A stretch of 64,000 bases of DNA from Marinobacter sp. S6332 (lineage in GTDB: Bacteria > Pseudomonadota > Gammaproteobacteria > Pseudomonadales > Oleiphilaceae): NCBI RefSeq assembly GCF_023016045.1, contig NZ_JALKAP010000001.1:300893-364892 (forward strand). Direction: 5' to 3'. This document shows, piece by piece, positions 1 through 9,075 of the stretch; positions within the stretch are counted from its first letter, which is position 1; every line of letters begins with the position of its first letter. A model generated the notes under the pieces. It worked only from the letters and a program-made list of their open reading frames with translations. It ran no database searches and was not told the DNA's origin. The position numbers were made by a program, and so were the translations under genes.

Positions 1-45
1 CGCGATCAGCAGTGCGGCGACCATTGCGAGCATATTTCGGTTCAT
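1..45 (-). CDS. secreted or membrane protein, N-terminus only (partial)
   Basis: Only the first 15 codons are inside the window, reading MNRNMLAMVAALLIA from an ATG at 45-43. A clear ribosome binding site (AAGGAGAG) lies just upstream. The basic start followed by a hydrophobic stretch is the beginning of a signal peptide, so the product is probably exported. It is the third gene on the minus strand after the response regulator and sensor kinase, and may be a target or accessory of that pair. The function cannot be told from 15 residues. Confidence 0.6.
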   Translation of the reverse strand, partial: MNRNMLAMVAALLIA

Positions 46-66
46 AACAACTCTCCTTGGATCAAT

Positions 67-120
67 GTTGAGAGATGGATTAAGTGACGGGTTGAGAGAC
101 GGGTTAAGGCACAAGTTGAG
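67..120. repeat. imperfect 24-bp direct repeat upstream of the secreted gene
   Basis: Two adjacent 24-bp units (67-90 and 91-114) both begin GTTGAGAGA and share GG.TTAAG. A third unit starts at 115 (GTTGAG). OmpR/PhoB-type regulators commonly bind direct repeats, and such a regulator is encoded next door. This could therefore be its operator in front of the gene at 45, but that role is inferred only from position. Confidence 0.35.
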
Positions 121-207
121 TAAATGTACCGGGCTCAGTTAATAAACGTGTTCAGTCGCCATCGTATCGCCGTAACTTCACTAAAATGTTCCTTAGTTCT
201 TACGAAT

Positions 208-1704
208 CTATAACACTGTGGATTCTTTTTTTGCCGAATCCGCCAGCGGCAACCAGAGACAGAACCTTGCCCCCGCTCCCAGTGGGCTTTCTACCGAAAC
301 ACTGCCGTGCTGCAGTTCTGCCATTCTGCGCGCTATGGCAAGGCCCAACCCCGCATGGCCGCTACGGCTCACATCCGATGCCTGATAAAACGGGTCGAAT
401 ACGTGTTTCAGATCTTGTGCGGCGATTCCTTTACCCATGTCTTCAACGGTCACAGCAACACCGTTAACGTCTAATGCGACCTTCAACTTCACCTCGCCGC
501 CCATCGGTGAGTGGTCAACGGCGTTTCCGATCAGGTTGTCCAGAACCCGCTCGGTCATGGCAATATCCGCAAGCACCATTGCCGGCTGAACATGGGTAAT
601 ATTCAGGGCAACACTCGCCTGCTCGGCCCTCGGCTTGTGTTTTTGTACCACATCGTGCAATAACTCCGCTGGCATGAACGGCTCCAAAAACGGTTGCCGC
701 TCGCGGGCATCCAGTGCCGCTAGTTCAAACAGCTCGTCAACCAGCTTGCTTAGTCGAAGCGTTTCAGCCAGTGCCACACTTAGAAAGCGCTGGAGCTCTT
801 CCGGGCTTAACTCTTGATGCTTCGCGCCCAGAGCTTCCAGGTAGCCCTGTATCGAAGCCAAAGGTGTGCGTAAGTCGTGAGATACCTGTGCTACCAGTTG
901 GCGACGCTGATGATCTTTGTCTTTCAATAGCTCCAACTGGCCAACAATGCGGGCCGCCATCTGATCAAAACGGGCGGCCAAGTAATCAACGTCATCTCCG
1001 GGAACATCAGGTTCACCCGCCTTACCTGTATTCTCGGTATCCGGCTCAAACGCCTCCACCCGCGCGGTCAGCCGGGAAAGCCGCCGTGTTAGTAATCGGA
1101 AAAACAGCAAACCGGCCAGCAGCCCCACAAAGAGGCTGATTGCCAGAGCACCGCCGCCCATTTGCAAAAGGCGATCGCTGTGCACCATGCTCTCGGCAAA
1201 ATCGTATTCCTCACCACGCAATACAACGTAAAGATAACCCGTTGGGTTTTGAGCGCTGGGTACTGGGGTCACCGAAAAGACTTTCCGACGATCGTGGCTG
1301 CGCGGGTCATCGCCTTGTAAAGGGTAGGCATCCGGGTTTTCCAATAGCCTATGAATCGGCTCCAAGGAGACATGCTTACGCTTGATGCTGGCCGGGTTGG
1401 CGGAGTAGGAAAGAATGCGCCCATCCAGGTCGAGCAAATAGATCTCGATGCTGGGGTTGATGCTCATGTACAAATCAAACAAGCGCTTCAGCTCACTGTG
1501 ATTGATCTGACCATCGGTTACCAGATTGCGATCTGCGACCAGATGGCTGGCGAGATCGCGGTTGAGTTCATGGCCCACGGCCGCGCTGTATTCACGAACG
1601 GAGTAAAGGCTCAGCGCAGTAAACAGCCCGCCAACAACCACCAACAGCACAAACAGGCCAAGGGCCAGTCGCGCGTAAAGCGTTTGAAACAGGGATCGGG
1701 TCAT
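208..1704 (-). CDS. two-component sensor histidine kinase
   Basis: A 498-residue inner-membrane sensor kinase. There is a membrane segment at about 13-35, a periplasmic sensor region of about 150 residues, a second membrane segment at about 184-205, then a HAMP linker. The dimerisation/phosphoacceptor region has the H-box VSHDLRTPLAS with the phosphorylated His at 276. The ATP-binding domain has the N-box around Asn390/394, the G1 box VEDMGKG near 421-427, the F-box FDPFYQA and the G2 box GHAGLGLA at 449-456, so all catalytic motifs are present. It starts 3 nt after the response regulator stop, so the two are co-transcribed. The periplasmic domain does not reveal the ligand; the layout resembles BaeS/RstB-type kinases. 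Confidence 0.93.
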   Translation of the reverse strand: MTRSLFQTLYARLALGLFVLLVVVGGLFTALSLYSVREYSAAVGHELNRDLASHLVADRNLVTDGQINHSELKRLFDLYMSINPSIEIYLLDLDGRILSYSANPASIKRKHVSLEPIHRLLENPDAYPLQGDDPRSHDRRKVFSVTPVPSAQNPTGYLYVVLRGEEYDFAESMVHSDRLLQMGGGALAISLFVGLLAGLLFFRLLTRRLSRLTARVEAFEPDTENTGKAGEPDVPGDDVDYLAARFDQMAARIVGQLELLKDKDHQRRQLVAQVSHDLRTPLASIQGYLEALGAKHQELSPEELQRFLSVALAETLRLSKLVDELFELAALDARERQPFLEPFMPAELLHDVVQKHKPRAEQASVALNITHVQPAMVLADIAMTERVLDNLIGNAVDHSPMGGEVKLKVALDVNGVAVTVEDMGKGIAAQDLKHVFDPFYQASDVSRSGHAGLGLAIARRMAELQHGSVSVESPLGAGARFCLWLPLADSAKKESTVL

Positions 1705-1707
1705 GGG

Positions 1708-2409
1708 TTAATCCAGAAACCGGTAGCCGACACCCCAGACCGTCTGAACATAGACAGGCTCGGCCGGATTGGCTTCAATCTTATTACGCAACCGGTTGAT
1801 GTGAGTGTTTACCGTGTGTTCGTAGCCCTCATGGTTATAGCCCCAAACCGCGTCCAGCAACTGTGCCCGGCTGAATACGCGCCCGCGGTGGCAGGTAAAA
1901 TGCCAGAGCAAATCGAACTCTCGCGCTGTAAGCTCCACTTCGGCACCCTGTATAGACACCCGACGTCGCAGAGGGTCTATCCTGAGCCCATTCACTTCCA
2001 CTTCTTCGGCCTTCTCCTGCTCCACCGCCCGCGTGGAAAACGCATCCACGCGGCGAAACAGCGCTTTAATACGGGCCGCAAGCTCCGCAACGCTGAATGG
2101 CTTTGTTAGATAATCATCTGCACCCATTTCAAGGCCGAGCACCCGGTCCAATTCCGTACTTTTGGCCGTCAGCATTAGCACTGGAACATATCCGGGTATC
2201 CCTCTAATCTCCCGACATATAGAAAGCCCATCCAGCCCCGGCAGCATCAAATCAAGCACAACCAGATCAATGCCACCCTGCTTAAACCGCTCAAGACCAG
2301 TATCGCCGCGATCTTCCAAAACTGGCTCCATACCCAGATCTTTGATCTGCATGCTCACTAGTTCGCCGATGCCGGGGTTGTCTTCAATGATCAATACAGT
2401 TCGTGTCAT
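1708..2409 (-). CDS. OmpR/PhoB-family response regulator
   Basis: A 233-residue DNA-binding response regulator, the partner of the kinase that follows it. The receiver domain (1-120) has the acidic pocket E9/D10, phosphoacceptor Asp53 in DLVVLDLMLPGLDG, Thr81 and Lys103 in LTKPFS. The C-terminal winged helix (about 135-233) carries the family pattern LTAREFDLLWHF and ends VWGVGYRFLD. It is the first gene of a likely regulator-kinase-secreted protein operon. The ribosome binding site before the ATG at 2409 is weak. The target genes are unknown; the direct repeat at 67-120 is a candidate binding site. Confidence 0.95.
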   Translation of the reverse strand: MTRTVLIIEDNPGIGELVSMQIKDLGMEPVLEDRGDTGLERFKQGGIDLVVLDLMLPGLDGLSICREIRGIPGYVPVLMLTAKSTELDRVLGLEMGADDYLTKPFSVAELAARIKALFRRVDAFSTRAVEQEKAEEVEVNGLRIDPLRRRVSIQGAEVELTAREFDLLWHFTCHRGRVFSRAQLLDAVWGYNHEGYEHTVNTHINRLRNKIEANPAEPVYVQTVWGVGYRFLD

Positions 2410-2669
2410 AAGCGTTTGTTTTATATGGGTGCTCGTACAGTTTATTCACTTCTATAGAAGGTATAGTCTAGCGCTAAAAGTTCACAAATTCGTCACGGCG
2501 GCAACAATGGACGTGTTTTAACTTATTAGGAAGGCTTGGTGCGCTTGCCGAGCTTCGCTATGATAAAACCAACGGTCTACGCTAAATTGAGGCTCGAATT
2601 CAGGCTGAGTGTCCATCGAATACGTACGGTGGAGGCATGCCGTTTACCAATTTGAACAAGGAGTATTCT

Positions 2670-3278
2670 ATGTTCTGCAGCAAATCAATAACTCGGTGGT
2701 CACTGGCGCTTGTGGTATCTCTAATGGCCTTTGCTGCTCAAGCAAAGGATTTATCTGATTCAACAATCCAAGCATTTATTGCATCGTTGAACGATGCTCA
2801 AGAACTGCAGGATAAGTACGAAGACACCGAGGGATGGCCCGACCCTGAAAGTGAAGATATGGCGTCAATGCCAGATATGACCCGGCTTTTTTCCAACGGT
2901 GTTGAGCAAATGGAGGGCACACCCGCCTATGACGAGTTCGAAGCCGTGGTTGAAAAGCGAGGCTTTGATAACCTCGAATCATGGGCGTCTGTCGGGGACC
3001 GTGTTTTCGCTGCAATGATGGCCATTAATATGAAAAAGGAAGGCGCAGACTCTGGCGCTGGGCAGGAGATGGCAAAAGCCATGGCAGAAATCGAGAACAA
3101 CCCTAATATGAGCGAGCAGCAAAAAGCCCAAATGCGAGCAATGATGGGGGCAGCACTTAGCATTACAAAAATGGCTGATGACGTTCCCGCTGCTGACATC
3201 GAAGCCATCCGACCTCACTTGAAGGATCTAGAGGCCGTAATGGGTGACGATGAAGAATGGGATGACGACGAGTACTGA
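2670..3278 (+). CDS. small acidic exported protein of unknown function
   Basis: About 202 residues from the ATG at 2670, chosen because AAGGAG lies 7 nt upstream and translation then begins with a signal peptide (SLALVVSLMAFAAQA, cleavage likely after AQA). An upstream in-frame ATG at 2637 would put extra residues before the signal peptide. The mature protein is helical in appearance and acidic, has a Met-rich middle section, and ends in a run of Asp/Glu (DDEEWDDDEY). It is probably periplasmic. I recognise no catalytic motif. It is transcribed divergently from the response regulator and followed by a strong terminator. Confidence 0.8.
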   Translation: MFCSKSITRWSLALVVSLMAFAAQAKDLSDSTIQAFIASLNDAQELQDKYEDTEGWPDPESEDMASMPDMTRLFSNGVEQMEGTPAYDEFEAVVEKRGFDNLESWASVGDRVFAAMMAINMKKEGADSGAGQEMAKAMAEIENNPNMSEQQKAQMRAMMGAALSITKMADDVPAADIEAIRPHLKDLEAVMGDDEEWDDDEY

Positions 3279-3291
3279 TTGTTTTCCTACG

Positions 3292-3330
3292 AAAAAGCCC
3301 GGGGCACATTGCTGCTTTCCGGGCTTTTTT
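3292..3330. terminator. bidirectional rho-independent terminator
   Basis: The stem AGCCCGG (3296-3302) pairs with CCGGGCT (3319-3325) and is flanked by A5 and T6 tracts. It sits between two convergent genes (stops at 3278 and 3344) and can end transcription from both sides. Confidence 0.85.
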
Positions 3331-3343
3331 ATTGTCAGCGCAC

Positions 3344-4741
3344 TTACGTCAGAAGGTTGTAGGCAAAAACGATCACAACCGCCACAGGTGTAACAAAGCG
3401 CAGAAAGCTCAACCATATGGCAAAGATGCCGTCGCCCATATCCAGATCGGCTTTCAACGACTCTTTGGCAACAAACCAGCCCACAAAGATAGCCGTTAAT
3501 AGCCCTGACAAGGGCAGCAGAATGTTAGCCGTAAAGAAATCCAACAGATCGAAAATCGTTTTACCTTCAAAGCGCGCAAACATATCTAGGGGCGCCACAT
3601 CGGCCCATACGTTCAACGACAAAATAGATGCGATACCCAGAAGCCAGCAGAGTACGCCAACAACTATGGCACTGCCTGAGCGCTCCATATTGGTGTTTTC
3701 CTCAACCCACTCCACTACTGGCTCCAACAATGAAATACCTGATGTCCAGGCGGCGAACAGTAGCAATATAAAGAACAGGGTGCCGAACAAACCACCCATG
3801 GGCATATTGCCAAACGCCAGTGGTAGGGTTTGGAAAATCAAGCCGGGACCTGCACCAGCCTCAAGGCCATTGGCAAACACCACCGGGAAAATCGCCAGTC
3901 CTGCAAGCAAAGCAACAACGGTGTCCATAAGCGCTATGGTAACGGCGGTACGCCCAACGGGTATGTCACGCCCTAGATACGAGCCATAGGCGATCATAAT
4001 GGCCATACCCAAACTGAGGGTAAAAAACGCATGGCCTAGGGCTATCAACACACCATCTATGGTTAACGCTTTAAAGTTGGGCGTAAATAGAAAGCTAACT
4101 GCCTCACTAAAATGACCTGTTGTTGTGGCATAGCCAACCGCAATAAGCAGCAACACGAACAATGCTGGCATCAGAATGGTGACCGCACGCTCCAAGCCAC
4201 TCTTCAGCCCCCGAGAGACAACCAGAATAACCAAGGCCATGAACAAGGTGTGCCAAGCTAGCAGTTGTTTGGGGCTTGCGAGCAGGTCGCTAAACAAACT
4301 GCCTATGGACTCTGCCGTGCCTCCGGTGAAATCGCCCACAGCCGCATGGCCAATGTACGAAGCGGCCCAACCACCAATAACGGAATAGAAAGAGAGAATG
4401 GCAAACGCAGCAATCATGCCGATAACCGCAGAAATTCGCCACGCCGGTGAACTCAAGTTGCGTTCGGCAACCAAGCGCATACTGCCAATCGGGTTATGGC
4501 GGCCACTGCGACCTATGTAGATCTCCGCCATCATAATCGGAACACCAATAACCGCGATACACAGTAGGTAGACCAGTACGAATGCACCGCCTCCGTTCTC
4601 ACCGGTTATATAAGGAAACTTCCACACGTTGCCAAGACCAACGGCGGAGCCGGTTGCAGCAAGAATGAACGCAAAACGAGAAGACCATAGGCCGCGAGAG
4701 GCCCCCGAATCGATACCCGAAGCCGGGTTTGACTGAGACAT
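3344..4741 (-). CDS. sodium-dependent transporter, NSS (SNF) family
   Basis: A 465-residue inner-membrane protein with about 11-12 membrane segments. The N-terminal signature (W.SRFAFILAATGSAVGLGNVWKFPY, about residues 19-44) is the unwound first helix of neurotransmitter:sodium symporters, which binds Na+ and substrate. Bacterial members import amino acids such as tryptophan, tyrosine or branched-chain residues with sodium. Length and layout fit the MhsT/YhdH branch. The specificity cannot be read from sequence and no biosynthetic or regulatory gene adjoins it. Sodium coupling fits a marine organism. Confidence 0.92.
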   Translation of the reverse strand: MSQSNPASGIDSGASRGLWSSRFAFILAATGSAVGLGNVWKFPYITGENGGGAFVLVYLLCIAVIGVPIMMAEIYIGRSGRHNPIGSMRLVAERNLSSPAWRISAVIGMIAAFAILSFYSVIGGWAASYIGHAAVGDFTGGTAESIGSLFSDLLASPKQLLAWHTLFMALVILVVSRGLKSGLERAVTILMPALFVLLLIAVGYATTTGHFSEAVSFLFTPNFKALTIDGVLIALGHAFFTLSLGMAIMIAYGSYLGRDIPVGRTAVTIALMDTVVALLAGLAIFPVVFANGLEAGAGPGLIFQTLPLAFGNMPMGGLFGTLFFILLLFAAWTSGISLLEPVVEWVEENTNMERSGSAIVVGVLCWLLGIASILSLNVWADVAPLDMFARFEGKTIFDLLDFFTANILLPLSGLLTAIFVGWFVAKESLKADLDMGDGIFAIWLSFLRFVTPVAVVIVFAYNLLT

Positions 4742-4890
4742 GTTAAGTTCCTGTGCTTTTGGCTAAGGAATCGCAAGCAAATAAGAGTGCCGCGGGTAGC
4801 CCCGGGCGGTTGGGGGAGGATTCTGCCAGCACTAGCCGGGGGATGCCAGTGCTGGCAACAGATTGACGCCGGAATTATGGCACTCCTGCG

Positions 4891-6465
4891 TCAGTCGCTT
4901 TTACCGAGAAAGCGCGAAACTAAATCTTTCAACCCGCGAGACATAACACTCAGGCTGTCACTGCTCTGTTTGGCAGAGGTGGCCCGCTCGTCACTGTGAT
5001 CCGCAAGCTCGGCAATGCTGACAATCTGCCGGTTGATCTCTTCAGACACCTGATTCTGCTCTTCAAACGCCGCAGACATGCTGATGAAGCTGTCTGAGAT
5101 TGTTCGTATAGAGGTCACTATATCTCGCAGAGAGCTCTCCGCTTCGCGCACTTTCTCCAGCCCTTGGCCGGCCACCACCTCGCCATCCTCGGTTGCCTGA
5201 ACGGCTGAATCCACCTGTAAGCGAAAATCATCAATGACATCTTGAATACGCACCGTGGATTCGCGGGTGCGCTGCGCCAGCGAACGCACTTCGTCTGCAA
5301 CGACCGCAAAGCCGCGCCCTTGCTCACCTGCGCGGGCGGCCTCAATAGCGGCATTCAAAGCCAACAGGTTGGTTTGATCGGCAATATCAGAGATTAAACT
5401 GGCCGCTTCACCTATGCTTTTGGTGGACTCACCCAACCTGCTGATCACCTCACGAATGCCGTGGACACGCGTAACCAGCTGTTGGATTGCAACCAGTGCT
5501 TCCGAGCTGCGCTCGCTGCCTATAACCGCCAAGCGATCCGCAGACTCGGCTTCCCGAGCGTTGCCCAGCATGGACTCAGTCACTTCCTGAATGGACGCGG
5601 TCATCTCGGTGATCGCCGAAGCGGTTTGGTCGGTTTCGGTACGCTGGCGACCAATAGCGTCCGCGCCCTCGCTTATGAATCCGTGGGAAGCACGAGCCTG
5701 CTCATAGAGAAGTTCTGCTTGGTCGTCTATGCGGGCGAGAGCTGTGCGTATCCGGGCATCTTCACTGATCAACAGCAACGAAAGTTGTGAAAAAAGACCC
5801 GTCTCGTCACTGTATGTTCGTGCTACAACCGGGTCGTGAAAAGCTCCAAGGCGCAGTGTCAGAAGGCGCTGTAACCGGTGGGTCAAGGTTTTCTGTAATA
5901 GGACAACACCCAGTAGGTGGCCCACTACAATCAGCCCGACAGCCAGCCCGCTTTGCTCTATTCCAAGTGCAGTGAGGCTGAGCGCCAAAGATAGAAACAA
6001 GGGCCACCCGGCGCTCGCAACCGATAGCATGCGCTTTCCTGTACCCAGAGTCGGCTTACCCGCGGAAATACGGCTATAGAGCTTCTCGGCCCGTGCTATA
6101 TCTTCACGGGCTGGCTCTACCCGAACCGACTCATAGCCAACCACCTGACCCTTTTCCCGGATTGGGGTTACGTAGGCACTAACCCAATAGTGGTCTCCAT
6201 TTTTCGCTCGGTTTTTGACCAACCCCATCCAAGCTTTACCCGCCTTCAAATACTGCCACATGCCCTCAAAAACCGCCTGCGGCATGTCTGGATGGCGGAT
6301 AATATTGTGGGCTTGGCCAAACAATTCAGCCTTGTTAAAGCCGCTTATCTCCACGAACTCATCGTTGCAGTAGGTAATAACACCTTTGAGGTCAGTCGTG
6401 GTAATCAGCCGAGCCCCCTTGCGCATGTTTACTTCACGCTGGGTTACGGGGAGGTTTTTGCGCAT
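4891..6465 (-). CDS. methyl-accepting chemotaxis protein with N-terminal PAS domain (Aer-like)
   Basis: A 524-residue chemoreceptor. The N-terminal PAS domain (about 18-115: [19 protein letters not shown] ... NIIRHPDMP ... [11 protein letters not shown]) is typical of Aer-type energy/redox receptors that bind FAD. Two membrane helices at about 148-192 anchor it with both ends in the cytoplasm, and there is no large periplasmic loop. The signalling domain (about 260-520) includes the conserved hairpin tip [16 protein letters not shown] ... [18 protein letters not shown] at 357-400, which contacts CheA/CheW. No che genes are nearby. The role as aerotaxis or redox sensor is inferred from the domain order. 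Confidence 0.92.
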   Translation of the reverse strand: MRKNLPVTQREVNMRKGARLITTTDLKGVITYCNDEFVEISGFNKAELFGQAHNIIRHPDMPQAVFEGMWQYLKAGKAWMGLVKNRAKNGDHYWVSAYVTPIREKGQVVGYESVRVEPAREDIARAEKLYSRISAGKPTLGTGKRMLSVASAGWPLFLSLALSLTALGIEQSGLAVGLIVVGHLLGVVLLQKTLTHRLQRLLTLRLGAFHDPVVARTYSDETGLFSQLSLLLISEDARIRTALARIDDQAELLYEQARASHGFISEGADAIGRQRTETDQTASAITEMTASIQEVTESMLGNAREAESADRLAVIGSERSSEALVAIQQLVTRVHGIREVISRLGESTKSIGEAASLISDIADQTNLLALNAAIEAARAGEQGRGFAVVADEVRSLAQRTRESTVRIQDVIDDFRLQVDSAVQATEDGEVVAGQGLEKVREAESSLRDIVTSIRTISDSFISMSAAFEEQNQVSEEINRQIVSIAELADHSDERATSAKQSSDSLSVMSRGLKDLVSRFLGKSD

Positions 6466-6614
6466 GAATTGGCCTGTTACTCGTTACGGGTAGGAAGCTA
6501 TAAATTTGCCCCACACAATATAGATTCAGCCATTCGATTGATATTCATCAAAAGTAAAACTGAGTAACAGGATTTATCTGAACTATCTTATTCAATAAGG
6601 CACGCTGCCTCGCA

Positions 6615-7487
6615 TTACGTTGCCCCGGCAAGGCGCGCACGGGGGTGGAGGCGAGCGTTCACCCAGAGCGAGAACGCAATAATGCCTCCGCCGATGGCGA
6701 GCTTGAGAAGGTCGGCATCACGATTCCAAATCAATAGATTGACCACTAGGCCAGCAGGGACCAGCACGTTATTCATGATGGCTAGCGTGCCAGCATCCAC
6801 TTTGCAGGCGCCACGATTCCAAAGAAACAGGCCAAGCCCCGATGCAGCAAGCCCCAACCATGAGAGTATTCCCCACTGCAGCGCGGTTGTGGGCAAGCGT
6901 TCGGCATTGCCGAATACCATAAAAGACGGCAAGGCGATTATCAGCGCCCCTATAAAAAAGTAACCGAAGGTGCGATACGCAGGGATGTCCACTGGGTAGC
7001 GCTGCATAACGTGCTTGTAGCCCACTTGGCCAGCGGCAAAGGTAAAATTGGCAACCTGTAGCAATAAGAAACCGGTAATAAAATCTTCACTGAGGCCATC
7101 ATAGCGAATGATACCCGCACCGAATGTCGCAATGGCGGCGGCGACCAAAGCCACGGGAGAGAACCGCCGGAACAACGCATCGTCTATCAGGGTTACGTAG
7201 AGAGGCGTAAATATGGTGAACAGCAAGACTTCTGGCACGGTTAAATAACTGAAAGAGCGGTACAGGCACAGGTACGTAATACCGAATTGCAGCATTCCGG
7301 TTACCAGAACACCGAGTCGGAGCCCGCCAGGCACGCCGCGCCAACGAGTAAAAGGCAGAAAAATCAACGTTGCCAGTAACACCCGGCTGAGTACCGCGAA
7401 ATCGCTATCTACTTGCCCGGCGAGAAATTCACCAATCAAGCTGAAAGAGAAGGCCCAGAGTACCGTTACAAAAACCAGAAGACCCAT
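6615..7487 (-). CDS. EamA/DMT-family membrane transporter
   Basis: About 290 residues with some ten hydrophobic helices, the drug/metabolite transporter size. The ATG at 7487 is preferred because the first membrane helix (MGLLVFVTVLWAFSFSLIGE) starts there; an open frame continues upstream but reads as non-protein sequence and would run into the divergent MATE gene. EamA proteins move small metabolites such as amino acids or toxic compounds, usually outward. It shares a short divergent promoter region with the MATE exporter, which suggests linked regulation, but no specificity can be assigned. Confidence 0.85.
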   Translation of the reverse strand: MGLLVFVTVLWAFSFSLIGEFLAGQVDSDFAVLSRVLLATLIFLPFTRWRGVPGGLRLGVLVTGMLQFGITYLCLYRSFSYLTVPEVLLFTIFTPLYVTLIDDALFRRFSPVALVAAAIATFGAGIIRYDGLSEDFITGFLLLQVANFTFAAGQVGYKHVMQRYPVDIPAYRTFGYFFIGALIIALPSFMVFGNAERLPTTALQWGILSWLGLAASGLGLFLWNRGACKVDAGTLAIMNNVLVPAGLVVNLLIWNRDADLLKLAIGGGIIAFSLWVNARLHPRARLAGAT

Positions 7488-7668
7488 ATTGACTACTACC
7501 CGTATGAATTGGACACGTACTTTAACGGGTTTTGAAGCGGGTTTCAGCGTGTTTTCGTGGCAACTGCCTATGACGGGCGCTGGCGCAATCGCGTAGGATA
7601 TTTCGCCCCAAATTAGCCATGAATACCGAATGGCTCCAGCACGCTCTAGCACCTCGGACCGACACCCT

Positions 7669-9075
7669 ATGGATGAAGCCGACCAACCATTGCCGGAAGT
7701 TCGCAAGCCGCTCATCTCGCGGACCCTGGCGGAGTGGAAAACTCTGGCCATACTCGGCGGGCCAATCCTGATTGCCCAGATTGCTCAGATGGCCAACGGG
7801 GTTATCGATACGGTGATGGCTGGCCATGCCAGCGCAGAGGATTTGGCGGGTGTCGGGATAGGTAGCAGCCTTTGGATGCCGTTATTTTTATTTTTCATGG
7901 GCATGCTGGGCGTTCTTCAGCCAATTATTTCAGGCTACAACGGCGCCCGCACACCCTCAAAAATAATGCCCGCTACTTGGCAGGGTTTATACATTGCCGG
8001 TGTGGGCGCCATCATCATGATTTTACTGCTCACCAACGTGCACCCGGTTCTTGAAGGCTTGAACCTCGAAGCCGACACCGCGCGCATCACCCAAGGCTAT
8101 CTGAGCGCCTTCGCATGGGGTATTCCAGCGTTGTTGCTAATGACGGCCCTTCGCGGGCTAACAGACGGGCTAGGGCACACTCGTGTGATTATGGCATTTT
8201 CTGTGCTGAGTACGCTGATTAACCTGCCGATGAATTATATCTTCATATACGGCAAGCTCGGGCTGCCCGCCATGGGCGGCATCGGCTGTGGCTGGGCAAC
8301 GTCGATTTCCAACGGGGTTGCTGCCATTGCCCTGCTGACCTACCTAAGCCGCAGCCAACTTTACAAAAAGTTCCACCTTATTGCGGACTGGGCAAAGCCC
8401 AATATACCCCTGATTCGCTACATCCTGAGCATTGGCATTCCCATTGGCTTCACTATTTTTGTAGAAGCCAGCATGTTCTCGGTGATTGCACTGTTTCTGG
8501 CGCCGCTTGGGCCTATTGTTGTAGCCGGGCACCAAATTGCACTGAACGTGGTCTCTCTGCTGTTCATGCTGCCCTTAAGCATTGGCATGGCGCTTACCTT
8601 ACGGGTCAGCTTTCTTATTGGCGCTGGCGTACCAGATACCGCCCGCCTTATTTCCCGCAGTTCACTGATTCTGGCTTCTGCGACCGCGCTGGTGTTCGCT
8701 ATTCTTTTGTTTGTTTTCGCGCAAGGAATTTCTGCTTTGTATACCAGTGATGCAGAGGTTCAAGCGGTTACTATAAGGCTGCTGATGTTTGCGGCATTTT
8801 TTCAGGTGGCGGATGTTATTCAAGTCACTTGCATCAGCGCTCTACGGGGCTACAAAGATACGGGCATTCCCATGCTGATCATGCTGTTCTCTTTTTGGGG
8901 CGTGGGATTGCCGCTGGGGTATGTTCTGACGTTTACCGACGTGTTAGCACCAGCCATGGGAGCTGCAGGGTTTTGGGTGGGGCTGACGGGCGGTCTGGCG
9001 TCTGCAAGCTTACTTCTGGGCTGGAGATTGTTTCGTTATCAACCAACATCAGCCGACAAAACGCTAGGTGACTAG
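7669..9075 (+). CDS. MATE-family multidrug/sodium antiporter (NorM/MdtK-like)
   Basis: About 468 residues with 12 membrane segments. The start of the first repeat (LAILGGPILIAQIAQMANGVIDTVMAGHAS) is the MATE signature and the second half repeats the pattern (SIGIPIGFTIFVEASMFSVIALFLAPLG). Members export cationic drugs and metabolites in exchange for Na+ or H+. The ATG at 7669 gives normal family length; an upstream ATG at 7630 is possible and neither has a strong ribosome binding site. The last 12 bases overlap the 3' end of the convergent diguanylate cyclase gene. Confidence 0.93.
   Translation: MDEADQPLPEVRKPLISRTLAEWKTLAILGGPILIAQIAQMANGVIDTVMAGHASAEDLAGVGIGSSLWMPLFLFFMGMLGVLQPIISGYNGARTPSKIMPATWQGLYIAGVGAIIMILLLTNVHPVLEGLNLEADTARITQGYLSAFAWGIPALLLMTALRGLTDGLGHTRVIMAFSVLSTLINLPMNYIFIYGKLGLPAMGGIGCGWATSISNGVAAIALLTYLSRSQLYKKFHLIADWAKPNIPLIRYILSIGIPIGFTIFVEASMFSVIALFLAPLGPIVVAGHQIALNVVSLLFMLPLSIGMALTLRVSFLIGAGVPDTARLISRSSLILASATALVFAILLFVFAQGISALYTSDAEVQAVTIRLLMFAAFFQVADVIQVTCISALRGYKDTGIPMLIMLFSFWGVGLPLGYVLTFTDVLAPAMGAAGFWVGLTGGLASASLLLGWRLFRYQPTSADKTLGD

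Noticed and set aside
4824-4857. Hairpin TGCCAGCACT/AGTGCTGGCA as terminator of the chemoreceptor gene
   Set aside because: A 10-bp stem with a 14-nt loop and no T-tract. It may be real but the support is too weak to list as a feature.
7488-7751. Longer start for the DMT transporter gene
   Set aside because: The extra 88 codons do not read as protein and overlap the divergent MATE gene. The first helix begins at the ATG at 7487.
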